This document shows positions 40,416 through 48,967 of a stretch of 49,311 bases of DNA, one piece after another. Positions within the stretch are counted from its first letter, which is position 1, and each line of letters begins with the position of its first letter. Source of the DNA: Planctomycetales bacterium (lineage in GTDB: Bacteria; Planctomycetota; Planctomycetia; Isosphaerales; Isosphaeraceae); NCBI GenBank assembly GCA_027449865.1, contig DAIDKV010000139.1:1-49311 (forward strand). Direction: 5' to 3'. The position numbers and the translations under genes are program-made. The notes under the pieces were generated by a model. The model was not told where the DNA came from. It did no database searches and saw nothing but the letters and a program-made list of their open reading frames with translations.

Positions 40416-43400
40416 ATGTCTACCTCCTGGTTCCGCAGCCTCCGCAAGAACAACCGGGCCACTCTTCGCCAGCAGGAGCGCCGACGCCGCTTCCAGATTG
40501 AGTCGCTCGAGGGCCGCCAGGTGCTCTCAACCTTCACGGTCACCAGCCTCGCCGATAGCGGTCCGGGCTCGCTTCGCTCGGCGATCGTCGCGTCCGACGC
40601 CACGCCGGCCACGGCCAGCACTCCGAACTCGATCGTCTTCGATTTCAACACCTTGAGCGGTGGCAACGGCGACCAGCAGGTGACGATCAACCTGAACTCG
40701 GCCCTGCCCACCATCACGCAGCCCGTCCACCTGCTCGGAACCCTGCCGAACGCCACGCCGGGCGTCGTGCTCAACGGGACCAACGCCGGCTCCTCCGCTG
40801 TCGGCCTGCAACTGACCAGCACGGCCGCGGGCAGCGAGGTGACCGGATTCGTGGTCGATGCCTTCAGCGGCGGCGGCATCCTGATCGACGGGGCTCACGA
40901 TCAGATCAGCGGCGATTTCATCGGCGTCAACGGGGCCGGCACCACCGCGGCCGGCAACGGCGCCTTCGGTGTCCAGCTTACCAGCAACGCGACCGGGTCC
41001 ATCGTCGAGGGAAGCACCATCTCGGCCAGTTCCTACGGCGTCGAGATCGACGGAACAACAGGCGCTCTCGTTACGGCCGACAACATCGGCACCGACTCGA
41101 CCGGCACCCACGCCCTGGCCAACAACATCGGCGTCTACGTCTTCGACGGCGCGACGAACAACACAATCAGTAGCGACCTCATCTCGGGCAATACACTCTA
41201 CGGCGTGGAAATCGCCGACGCGGGCACAACCGGGAACGTCGTCGAGGGCAACGATATCGGTACCGACAGGACCGGCGCCGTTGCCCTTGGTAACGGCGAT
41301 ATCGGCCTGCTCATTACCAACGGCGCGTCGGACAATACGGTCGGTGGAACTGTCGCCGGGTCGGCCAACGTCGTCTCCGGCAACGGGGTTTACGGTGTCT
41401 ACATCTCCGGCACGGGGACAACCGGGAACGTCGTTGAGGGGAATTTCGTCGGCACCAACCCCGGCGGCACCACGGCCATAGGTAACGACGGTCGAGCGCT
41501 GGGCAACGACGACGGCGTGGAGATCGCCTACGGGGCCGCCGGCAACATCATCGGCGGAACCACGCCTGCCGCACGCAACATCATCTCCGGCAACCTCGGC
41601 GACGGCGTTCAGATCAGCAGCAGCGGCGGGAGCAACCTCGTCGAGGGCAACTTCATCGGCACTGCGGCCAGCGGTACCTATGCCCTCCCCAACGGCCGCA
41701 ACGGCGTGACGGTCCAGTACGGGACGAATCAGGACATCATCGGAGGCACAGCCCCCGGCGCAGGCAACGTCATCTCCGGCAATCGCAACGACGGTGTCTG
41801 GATTCTCAGCGCGAGCGACGCCACCGTCGAGGGCAACCTCATCGGGACGAATTCCGATGGGACGGGCGGACTGGCCAATCTTTCGGGCGTCTGGATCGAG
41901 GGCGGGTCGACGAACAACACCATCGGTGGGAACACGGCCGAGGCTCGCAACGTGATCTCGGGCAATACTCAGTGGGGCGTCTACATTACCGGATCGGGCA
42001 CGACCGGCAACGTCGTCGAGGGAGATTTCGTCGGCACCGACATCACCGGAAATGCCGCCCTGCCCAACGGCTACAACGGTGTTGATATCACCGCGGGAGC
42101 CCAGTACAACACCATCGGCGGGGCCACCGCCGCGACCCGAAACATCATCTCGGGCAACTCCAATAACGGTGTCGTGATCGCCTTCGCCGGAGCCTCGTAC
42201 AACACGGTCGAGGGGAACTGGATCGGCCTCGGCGCGGCCGGAAACGACCTGGCGAACGGGGCCAACGGTGTGGAGATCCTGGGCGGGGCCACCTCCAACA
42301 CCATCGGCGGGACGCCGAACGTGATCTCGGCCAACGCCCAGCAGGGTGTGTTGATCACCGACTCCGGCACCACCCACAACATCGTCTCGAGTGACCTCAT
42401 CGGAACGGACCCCACGGGCAATCTCGCGCACGATGCGAACAACAATTCCTTCGGCAACCGCGGCCACGGGGTCGTGATCACCAACGGGGCTCAGTACAAC
42501 CTGATCGGCGGGGTCACCGCCGCGACCCGGGACGTCATCTCGAATAACTTCAACAACGGTGTGGCCTTCTCCGGCTCCGGCACGGCGTACAACTTGGTGG
42601 AAGGAGACTTCATCGGCACCAACGCGAGTGGAACCGGCAGCCTGGGCAACGGCGGCAACGGCGTCTTCTTCTCAGGAGCCCCGGGCAACACGGTTGGCGG
42701 GACCACCGCCGCGACCCGAAACATCATCTCGGGGAATCAGTCAAACGGCCTCTGGCTCACCTCCGGCGCCTCGTCCGAGGTCATCGAGGGCAACTTCATC
42801 GGCACCGACGTCTCCGGCACGTACGCCGTCCCGAACCGCAACGATGGCGTGCTGATCAACGCGGCCTCGACGAACAACATCATCGGCGGGACCGACACGG
42901 GCGCGGGCAATGTCATCTCGGGCAACGCAAACGCGGGTGTGACTTTCTCCGACTCCGGCACAGCGTACAATGCTGTCTACGGCAACTTCATCGGCACCGA
43001 CGCCACCGGGAATTCCGCACTGGGCAATCACTACGGCGTCCAGGTCTTCTACGGAGCGTCGGCCAACACCATCGGCACAGCCTCGGGCCGCAACGTGATC
43101 TCGGGCAACGGCTGGGACGGCGTCCAGCTCTTCTACGGGGGCACCAGCAACAACACGGTCCAGTACGACAACATCGGCACCAACGCCGCCGGAACCGCCT
43201 CCGTGGCCAACGGCGGGAGCGGTGTGGCCATCGCCGGGTCGGCGAACAACAACTATGTTCAGTACAGCCTGATCTCGGGCAATACGTACGATGGCGTCTT
43301 CGTCAGCGACCCCGGAACGACCAACAACTGGATCTATGTGGACGACATCGGCACCGGTCCGGGCGGCTTCGGCGCCGTCTCCAACGGGACCAACGGCGTG

Positions 43401-43910
43401 GTCATCCAGTCCTATGCCTCCTCGAACTCCGTCGAGTACTCGACCATCTCGGGCAACCTCGAGAATGGCGTGCTGGTCCAGGGCTACGGGACCAACAACA
43501 ATGACGTGAAGTTCAACAACATCGGCGTCAACGCCGCGGTGTCCGGAGTCATTCTTCCGGTGGGTCGGCCTTACAGCAACTTTATCGGAGTGGAGATCTC
43601 CGACTCCGCCTACGGAACCGACGTGGCCGGCAACTCGATCTCGGGGAACGATGTCGGCGTGCAGATCGACGGATCGGCCACGGGAACCTCGGTCCTCTAC
43701 AACGCGATCGGGACGGTCACCTACAGCGTCGGCGGCGGCACTTTCGGCAACGCTCAGTACGACGTCTATGTCATCGGGTCTTCGGGCAACAACATCGACA
43801 ACAACACGATCGCCAACGCCGGCGTCGTCGGAATCCTGTTCCAGGGCTCGCCCAACCAGGATGGAGGCCACAACACCTTCAGCAACGATCTGACCAACGA
43901 ACAGTTCTGA
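40416..43910 (+). CDS. Giant exported parallel beta-helix (NosD/PbH1-like) protein
   Basis: A 1164-residue protein. The N-terminus is basic (SLRKNNRATLRQQERRRRF) and ends in LEGRQVLS (31-38), the LEPR-XLL-type motif, followed by TFTVTSLADSGPGSLRSAI, as at the start of CSLREA-type surface proteins. The rest consists of dozens of parallel beta-helix turns with consensus NVISGNxxxGVxI, then EGNFIGTDxxGT and ALxNGxNGV. Asparagine ladders and NTIGG turns repeat with a period of about 48-70 residues. Beta-helices of this type bind or cleave polysaccharides or act as adhesins; no catalytic residues can be singled out. No C-terminal anchor is seen (it ends FSNDLTNEQF). ATG 40416 (MSTSWFRSLRKN) is taken as start; an upstream ATG at 40344 is less likely. 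Confidence 0.92.
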   Translation: MSTSWFRSLRKNNRATLRQQERRRRFQIESLEGRQVLSTFTVTSLADSGPGSLRSAIVASDATPATASTPNSIVFDFNTLSGGNGDQQVTINLNSALPTITQPVHLLGTLPNATPGVVLNGTNAGSSAVGLQLTSTAAGSEVTGFVVDAFSGGGILIDGAHDQISGDFIGVNGAGTTAAGNGAFGVQLTSNATGSIVEGSTISASSYGVEIDGTTGALVTADNIGTDSTGTHALANNIGVYVFDGATNNTISSDLISGNTLYGVEIADAGTTGNVVEGNDIGTDRTGAVALGNGDIGLLITNGASDNTVGGTVAGSANVVSGNGVYGVYISGTGTTGNVVEGNFVGTNPGGTTAIGNDGRALGNDDGVEIAYGAAGNIIGGTTPAARNIISGNLGDGVQISSSGGSNLVEGNFIGTAASGTYALPNGRNGVTVQYGTNQDIIGGTAPGAGNVISGNRNDGVWILSASDATVEGNLIGTNSDGTGGLANLSGVWIEGGSTNNTIGGNTAEARNVISGNTQWGVYITGSGTTGNVVEGDFVGTDITGNAALPNGYNGVDITAGAQYNTIGGATAATRNIISGNSNNGVVIAFAGASYNTVEGNWIGLGAAGNDLANGANGVEILGGATSNTIGGTPNVISANAQQGVLITDSGTTHNIVSSDLIGTDPTGNLAHDANNNSFGNRGHGVVITNGAQYNLIGGVTAATRDVISNNFNNGVAFSGSGTAYNLVEGDFIGTNASGTGSLGNGGNGVFFSGAPGNTVGGTTAATRNIISGNQSNGLWLTSGASSEVIEGNFIGTDVSGTYAVPNRNDGVLINAASTNNIIGGTDTGAGNVISGNANAGVTFSDSGTAYNAVYGNFIGTDATGNSALGNHYGVQVFYGASANTIGTASGRNVISGNGWDGVQLFYGGTSNNTVQYDNIGTNAAGTASVANGGSGVAIAGSANNNYVQYSLISGNTYDGVFVSDPGTTNNWIYVDDIGTGPGGFGAVSNGTNGVVIQSYASSNSVEYSTISGNLENGVLVQGYGTNNNDVKFNNIGVNAAVSGVILPVGRPYSNFIGVEISDSAYGTDVAGNSISGNDVGVQIDGSATGTSVLYNAIGTVTYSVGGGTFGNAQYDVYVIGSSGNNIDNNTIANAGVVGILFQGSPNQDGGHNTFSNDLTNEQF

Positions 43911-43991
43911 TCGAGCGCCGGCTCGTGGCGCCCAGTGGCAATGCATGGCACAATTCCGACCTCAGTCTGCGGAAAATCCGACAGGCGAAAA

Positions 43992-44033
43992 GCCGGAGGC
44001 GGCGTCGAGGTTCAACTCGAAGCCGACTCCGGC
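43992..44033. terminator. Bidirectional terminator hairpin between convergent genes
   Basis: GCCGGAG...CTCCGGC (43992-43998 with 44027-44033) continues inward through CGGC/GCCG and TCGAG/CTCGA to a GTTCAA loop, giving a nearly perfect stem of about 16 bp with two mismatches. On the plus strand TGTTGTTTC follows. It lies in the 165-bp gap between the convergent beta-helix and thaumatin-like genes. Confidence 0.75.
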
Positions 44034-44075
44034 TGTTGTTTCGGCGGACAGCAATCGCATCAGCAGAATCATGAA

Positions 44076-46682
44076 TTAACGGCGCATCGCTCGCAACCGC
44101 GCGAGACCTGTCATCGGCTTCGCGCTGAACGTCAGCATCACCGGCTGACTCGTCGACGCCGCCTGCTGGCTCAGCACGAACTGGTTCTGGTCGATGATCG
44201 CGGTCGCCGCCAGATTCGTCCCGGGCTTGATGCCTGGCCCGTAAACATAGGCTCCCACCACCGAGTTCGCCGGATCATTTGCCGAGAGCTGGTTGTAAAC
44301 CGTCGGGTCCTGAAGCGAGATCACCGACTCCGTCGTCCCCTGCGGGGTTGTCACCTGCGAGATCGTCGCCAGGCTCGACACCGTCCCCCACTGGGCGCTG
44401 GCCCCCCATTGTGACGGATTGGGAAGCCCTTTCAGTCCGCCCACCGCCACCGAGAGCGTGCTCGTTCCGTTCGCTCCCACGTCGGCCGTGTCGTCGTCGA
44501 ACGAGAAGCCGTACCCCGAGAGGCCCAGCTCCTTGTGGACGAACCAGACGTATGGGTCGAGGTTGTACACGTTGTAACCCTGGCCCCCCGTCGCCACCGA
44601 CGGATCCGGATACCACTGCGACTCCGGCGTCGTCGTGAAATCCGCGACGCCCCGCAGCGCTGACTTTACCAGATCGCGAACATTTGCCGAAATGTTGACG
44701 TAGTTGGTCGGCGTCGCGGTCGGCAGGAAGCCCACGTTCCCGCCGATCGAGTTGCCGACCACCTCCATCGACCCCGGGAGCGCCGGGACCTGGCGGGGCG
44801 CGGTGCTGAAGACGCTCAGCACCTCGTAGACCGTCGCCGCGAAGGCCTTCGCCTCCGCCTGATGCGCCGGCGCGAACGAAAGCGGGATATTCTGCGTCTG
44901 GCCGGCGTACTCGATCGGCGGCGGCGGCGAGAAGGTCAGGCTCGCCTGCGTCGGGGCCGAGACCCCTGGCAGCGGAGCACTCAGGTAATAGGTCATCACC
45001 CCGTTCACGTCCTGGATCTTCACGATCGTCGTCAGCGCGTTGATTCCGCCGCCGGTCACCTGCATTCCCACGGCCAGTTGCGGCTGCGGTGTCGCGAAGG
45101 TGAGCACCCGGTAGTCGTTCCCCTTGTTATCGGTGTCGCTGGTGACGTTCGCCGTGAGCGTCTGCGGCGCCATGCCCTGGAAGAGCGACTGATAGTAGCT
45201 CGCCCATGAATACCAGAGGTTGGTCAACTGCGTCGCATACGGATCCGACGCGGGATTGAAGAGCACGAATGTCTCGGGTGTTCCGTTCGGGATGTTTGGG
45301 CTCTCGCTCAGCGTGACGGTTCGCGCCGCGACGTCGACGCTCTGAATCACACCCACCGGGGCCCCGTTGGCCGTGACGGACATCCCCGGCTGCAATCCTT
45401 GCAACACCTTGTCGATTCCCGGGACCGCGACCAGAACAGCCTGATTCGGCGCGACGAAGTTGCCTCCGAGCGCGTACTGGATCGGTCCGGTCCCGCCGCT
45501 GGAGAGCATCCAGTGATTGTTCGGGCCGTATGGGTCGGAGTACGACGACCGGATCCCCGCCAGCGGGCTCTCGAAGAGGATGTTCGCACCTCCCGGGATC
45601 CGGATCCCCGCCTGCGGGTTCGTCGCCGAGTAACTTGGGTTGAAGTACGTCGGCCAGCCCAGGCCCCCGAAGTACTTCCCCAGCCCGTTGGCCGGTGTGT
45701 GGCTGGTGAATTTCCCGATCGCCGCCTGGAGACTTCCCGTCCCCAGATACGCCTGCCGGGCGCCGATCCAGCCGTAATCCTTCTTCACCTTCGTGTTGGG
45801 CACCGGGACGCCCGTCGCCTCCATCGCGACCGGCAGCACCAGGTGATCGACATAAGAGACGTCGTAATTGATCAGCGTGACGAGCTGCGAGGAATCGAGC
45901 TTGTTGACGTACTGCGAAACGTTTGTCAGGAACGCCTGGTCCCGGATGGTGAACTCGATCAGTTGCGCCGGCGCGTCGGACCCCGGCCCGACCCCGGCGT
46001 TCGGGTCGCTGGTGTGATAGTACATCACGATCCCGTTGCCGCCGGTGCTGCTCGCCGCGTTCTCGACGAAGCGCGCTGTGTTCGTCCCGTTGAGGTTCTT
46101 GTAGAAGAAGAAGAATGGATTGGTGACCGGACTGGCCTTGCTCGTGTTCAGGTCGGTTGGCAGGTAGTGGCTGGCGTCGGTCGCGATCGCCGCCCGGCCC
46201 GAATCCCAGAACACCAGCGGCACGTCGATCGTGATCGAGTGCCCGGACTCCAGGCCCATGTAATCGACGCCGTTCTGCGTGTATCCGATGTAGGCCCGGT
46301 ATTGCTGCCCGTGGCCGTCGAACGGGTCGTAATAGCCGCCTGTTGTCGACCGCCCCGTGTTCGGGTCGTACAGGAACGGATAGATCGTGTGCTGCGTGTT
46401 GTTGTAGAGCGTGATCTGCTTGACCGGCACGTTCCCGACCGTCGCGTTGCCCGTGAAGAGCACGTCGCTGAGGCTGCTCACCGTGTTGTACGGTCCCGGG
46501 GAACCCGGGGGCGCCAGGGGCATTTGCACGCCCGCCGTCGCCATCAGCTCGCGCCCCTCCAGGCACGTGACCTCGGCCACGAGCCTCGACCTTGCCCGCC
46601 GTGCTCGCCTCGGCTGTCTCCCGAACCGGGACCAAGGCAAACTCCCCAACCGTTCGCTGGCCGTGGACCTGGGATCGATCAT
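44076..46682 (-). CDS. Large exported protein with thaumatin/GH64-like region and LEPR-XLL motif
   Basis: An 868-residue protein. Its N-terminus is basic (GRQPRRARRARSRLVAEVTC) followed by LEGRELMA (41-48). Residues about 75-330 resemble the thaumatin-like / GH64 beta-1,3-glucanase fold: KQITLYNNTQHTIYPFLYDP, SITIDVPLVFWDSGRAAIAT, QLIEFTIRDQAF and VTLINYDVSYVDHLVLPVAM. The last matches the VSxVDxxxLP signature of such proteins. Two copies of a beta domain (GMSVTANGAPVGVIQSVDVA; GMQVTGGGINALTTIVKIQD) follow, with a third near the end (VVGAYVYGPGIKPGTNLAAT). A glucan-binding or glucan-hydrolysing role is inference; catalytic acids were not assigned. The start may be ATG 46682 or 46709. It is divergent from the M13 peptidase. 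Confidence 0.72.
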   Translation of the reverse strand: MIDPRSTASERLGSLPWSRFGRQPRRARRARSRLVAEVTCLEGRELMATAGVQMPLAPPGSPGPYNTVSSLSDVLFTGNATVGNVPVKQITLYNNTQHTIYPFLYDPNTGRSTTGGYYDPFDGHGQQYRAYIGYTQNGVDYMGLESGHSITIDVPLVFWDSGRAAIATDASHYLPTDLNTSKASPVTNPFFFFYKNLNGTNTARFVENAASSTGGNGIVMYYHTSDPNAGVGPGSDAPAQLIEFTIRDQAFLTNVSQYVNKLDSSQLVTLINYDVSYVDHLVLPVAMEATGVPVPNTKVKKDYGWIGARQAYLGTGSLQAAIGKFTSHTPANGLGKYFGGLGWPTYFNPSYSATNPQAGIRIPGGANILFESPLAGIRSSYSDPYGPNNHWMLSSGGTGPIQYALGGNFVAPNQAVLVAVPGIDKVLQGLQPGMSVTANGAPVGVIQSVDVAARTVTLSESPNIPNGTPETFVLFNPASDPYATQLTNLWYSWASYYQSLFQGMAPQTLTANVTSDTDNKGNDYRVLTFATPQPQLAVGMQVTGGGINALTTIVKIQDVNGVMTYYLSAPLPGVSAPTQASLTFSPPPPIEYAGQTQNIPLSFAPAHQAEAKAFAATVYEVLSVFSTAPRQVPALPGSMEVVGNSIGGNVGFLPTATPTNYVNISANVRDLVKSALRGVADFTTTPESQWYPDPSVATGGQGYNVYNLDPYVWFVHKELGLSGYGFSFDDDTADVGANGTSTLSVAVGGLKGLPNPSQWGASAQWGTVSSLATISQVTTPQGTTESVISLQDPTVYNQLSANDPANSVVGAYVYGPGIKPGTNLAATAIIDQNQFVLSQQAASTSQPVMLTFSAKPMTGLARLRAMRR

Positions 46683-46930
46683 GGTGTGGAATCCTGAGAT
46701 CTTCGGCATGTCCTCGGACGGTTGCTCTGAAGATCGAGATCGTCCGGACAATCCGATATATTATCCACTCGGCAAGGTCCGGCAATGATGGCCTGGATGT
46801 TCCCAGGCGACGATTGACCTTGCCGACACCCGTCCGCTTGCCCACGATGTGAAGTCGACGCCCGAGGCGGGCCGGCACGATGGGAGGGCTGGCCGCCTCG
46901 GCGCGACCTTGCAATCCGAGACCGGCATCC

Positions 46931-48967
46931 ATGAGAACTTTGACTGGGAAAGCCACGCTCGCGGCGGTGCTGGCCGCGGGGCTGCTGGCCGCCGCCTTCG
47001 CACCCGCCGCCGACCGCGACCTCCGCTCCGGCATCACCAGCGATGGGATCGACGCCAGGGTTCGCCCCCAGGACGACCTCTTCCGCCACATCAACGGCGG
47101 CTGGATCGCCCGCGCCACCATCCCCCCCGAGTACGGCCAGTTCGGCAGCTTCATGCTGCTGCGCGACAACGCCCTGAAGGACCTTCGCGCCATCATCGAG
47201 GACGCCGCGAAGCAGGATGCCCCCGCCGGCTCCGACGCCCGGAAGATCGGCGACCTCTACAACGCCTTCCTCGACGAGGACCGCGCCGAGAAGCTGGGTA
47301 TCGATCCCATCAAGGACGACTTCGCGAAGATCGACGCCGTCTCTGACCGCACCGCCCTGCTCCGCCTGATCTCCAGCCTGGAGCCCGAGGGCGTCGGCGG
47401 GCCGTTCCGCTTCTATGTCTCCCCCGACGCCAAGCAGTCCGACCGGCAGACGATCTACCTCAGCCAGGGCGGCCTCTCGCTTCCCGACGAGTCGTATTAC
47501 CGAGACGAGCAATACAAGGAGATCCGCGAGGCGTTCGTCGAGCACGTCGCGAAGATGTTCGAACTGGCCGGGCGCAAGGATCCCGCCGGCTCGGCGAAGC
47601 AGGTGATGGAGCTGGAGACCCGGTTGGCGAAGCACCACTGGGACCGCGTCAAGAGCCGGAACCAGACCCTCGCCTATAACAAGAAAGATCGCGCAGCGCT
47701 CGATGCCCTGACGCCGGGCCTCGACTGGGCGGTCTACTTCGAGGGCGTCGGCGCGAAGGACGTCGCCGAGGTGATCGTCCGCCAGCCCGACTATTTCCAG
47801 GCGATGGCGAAGGCGCTTCAGGAGGTCCCGCTCGATCAGTGGAAGACCTGGCTGGCCTGGCACGCCCTCGACGGTGCCGCCAGCTATCTGAACAAGGCGA
47901 TCGTCGATGAGGACTTTGCCTTCGCTCGCAAGCTCACCGGCGCCACGGAGCTTCCCCCGCGATGGAAGCGTGGAGTGCAGGCCGTCGAAGGCGCGCTGGG
48001 CGAGTCCGCGGGCAAGCTCTATGTCGCGAAGCACTTCCCGCCCGCGGCGAAGGTTCGTATGCAGCAACTCGTCAACAACCTGATCGAGGCCTACCGCCGC
48101 GATATTCAGTCGCTCGACTGGATGAGCCCCGAGACGAAGAAGAAGGCGCTCGAGAAGCTGGCGAAGTTCACGCCCAAGATTGGATACCCCGACAAGTGGC
48201 GCGACTACTCGAAGCTGGAGATCCGCCGCGACGACCTGGTCGGCAACATCCGGCGGGCGAACGCTTTTGAGTTCAACCGCGACCTGGCGAAGCTGGGCAA
48301 GCCGGTCGATCGCTCGGAATGGGGAATGACGCCACAGACGGTCAACGCCTATTACAACCCGCTTTTCAACGAGATCGTCTTCCCGGCCGCGATCTTGCAG
48401 CCGCCCTTCTTCGACATGAAGGCCGACGACGCGGTCAACTACGGTGGGATTGGCGCGGTGATCGGCCACGAGATCGGCCACGGCTTCGACGACCAGGGGT
48501 CGAAGTACGATGGCGACGGTAACATGAAGAACTGGTGGACCGACGCCGACCGCGGCGAGTTCGAGAAGCGTGCGAAGATGCTGATCGAGCAATACAACGG
48601 CTTCGCGCCGGCTCAGCTTCCGGACAAGCACGTCAACGGCGCTCTGACGATCGGTGAGAATATCGGCGACCTCGGCGGCCTGACGATCGCCTACAAGGCC
48701 TACAAAATCGCGTGTGGCGACAGCCCGGCGCCGGTGCTCGACGGTCTGACGGGCGACCAGCGGTTCTTCATCGGCTGGGCGCAGGTCTGGCGGACCAAGT
48801 TCCGCGACGCCGAGCTGCTCCGTCGCCTCACCATCGATCCGCACTCGCCGGCCGAGTTCCGATGCAACGGCGTCGTCCGGAACCTCCCCGAGTTCTACGA
48901 GGCGTTCGGGGTGAAGCAAGGCGACAAGCTCTGGCTCCCGCCCCAGCAGCGCGTTCGGATCTGGTAA
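46931..48967 (+). CDS. M13-family zinc metallopeptidase (neprilysin/PepO-like)
   Basis: A 678-residue exported peptidase. A signal peptide (about 1-27, ATLAAVLAAGLLAAAFAPA) leads into the M13 N-terminal domain (RVRPQDDLFRHINGGWIART-like start, with A in place of T). The catalytic domain shows NAYYNPLFNEIVFPAAILQP, the zinc site HEIGHGFDDQG (HExxH at 513-517) and the third zinc ligand with its supporting Asp in GENIGDLGGLTIA. It also has FFIGWAQVWRTKFRDAEL, the VNG loop (DKHVNGALT) and the C-terminal RIW. The length is normal for the family. It cleaves oligopeptides in the periplasm. It has a ~250-bp divergent promoter region with the thaumatin-like gene, and its stop codon is followed at once by the TTTTCAG array. 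Confidence 0.96.
   Translation: MRTLTGKATLAAVLAAGLLAAAFAPAADRDLRSGITSDGIDARVRPQDDLFRHINGGWIARATIPPEYGQFGSFMLLRDNALKDLRAIIEDAAKQDAPAGSDARKIGDLYNAFLDEDRAEKLGIDPIKDDFAKIDAVSDRTALLRLISSLEPEGVGGPFRFYVSPDAKQSDRQTIYLSQGGLSLPDESYYRDEQYKEIREAFVEHVAKMFELAGRKDPAGSAKQVMELETRLAKHHWDRVKSRNQTLAYNKKDRAALDALTPGLDWAVYFEGVGAKDVAEVIVRQPDYFQAMAKALQEVPLDQWKTWLAWHALDGAASYLNKAIVDEDFAFARKLTGATELPPRWKRGVQAVEGALGESAGKLYVAKHFPPAAKVRMQQLVNNLIEAYRRDIQSLDWMSPETKKKALEKLAKFTPKIGYPDKWRDYSKLEIRRDDLVGNIRRANAFEFNRDLAKLGKPVDRSEWGMTPQTVNAYYNPLFNEIVFPAAILQPPFFDMKADDAVNYGGIGAVIGHEIGHGFDDQGSKYDGDGNMKNWWTDADRGEFEKRAKMLIEQYNGFAPAQLPDKHVNGALTIGENIGDLGGLTIAYKAYKIACGDSPAPVLDGLTGDQRFFIGWAQVWRTKFRDAELLRRLTIDPHSPAEFRCNGVVRNLPEFYEAFGVKQGDKLWLPPQQRVRIW

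Noticed and set aside
45127-47196. 689-codon minus-strand frame
   Set aside because: Shifted-frame shadow of the thaumatin-like protein, running on antisense into the peptidase; no signal or domain.
46679-48919. 746-codon minus-strand frame opposite the M13 peptidase
   Set aside because: Looks superficially protein-like but is exactly antisense to a gene with complete M13 catalytic motifs.
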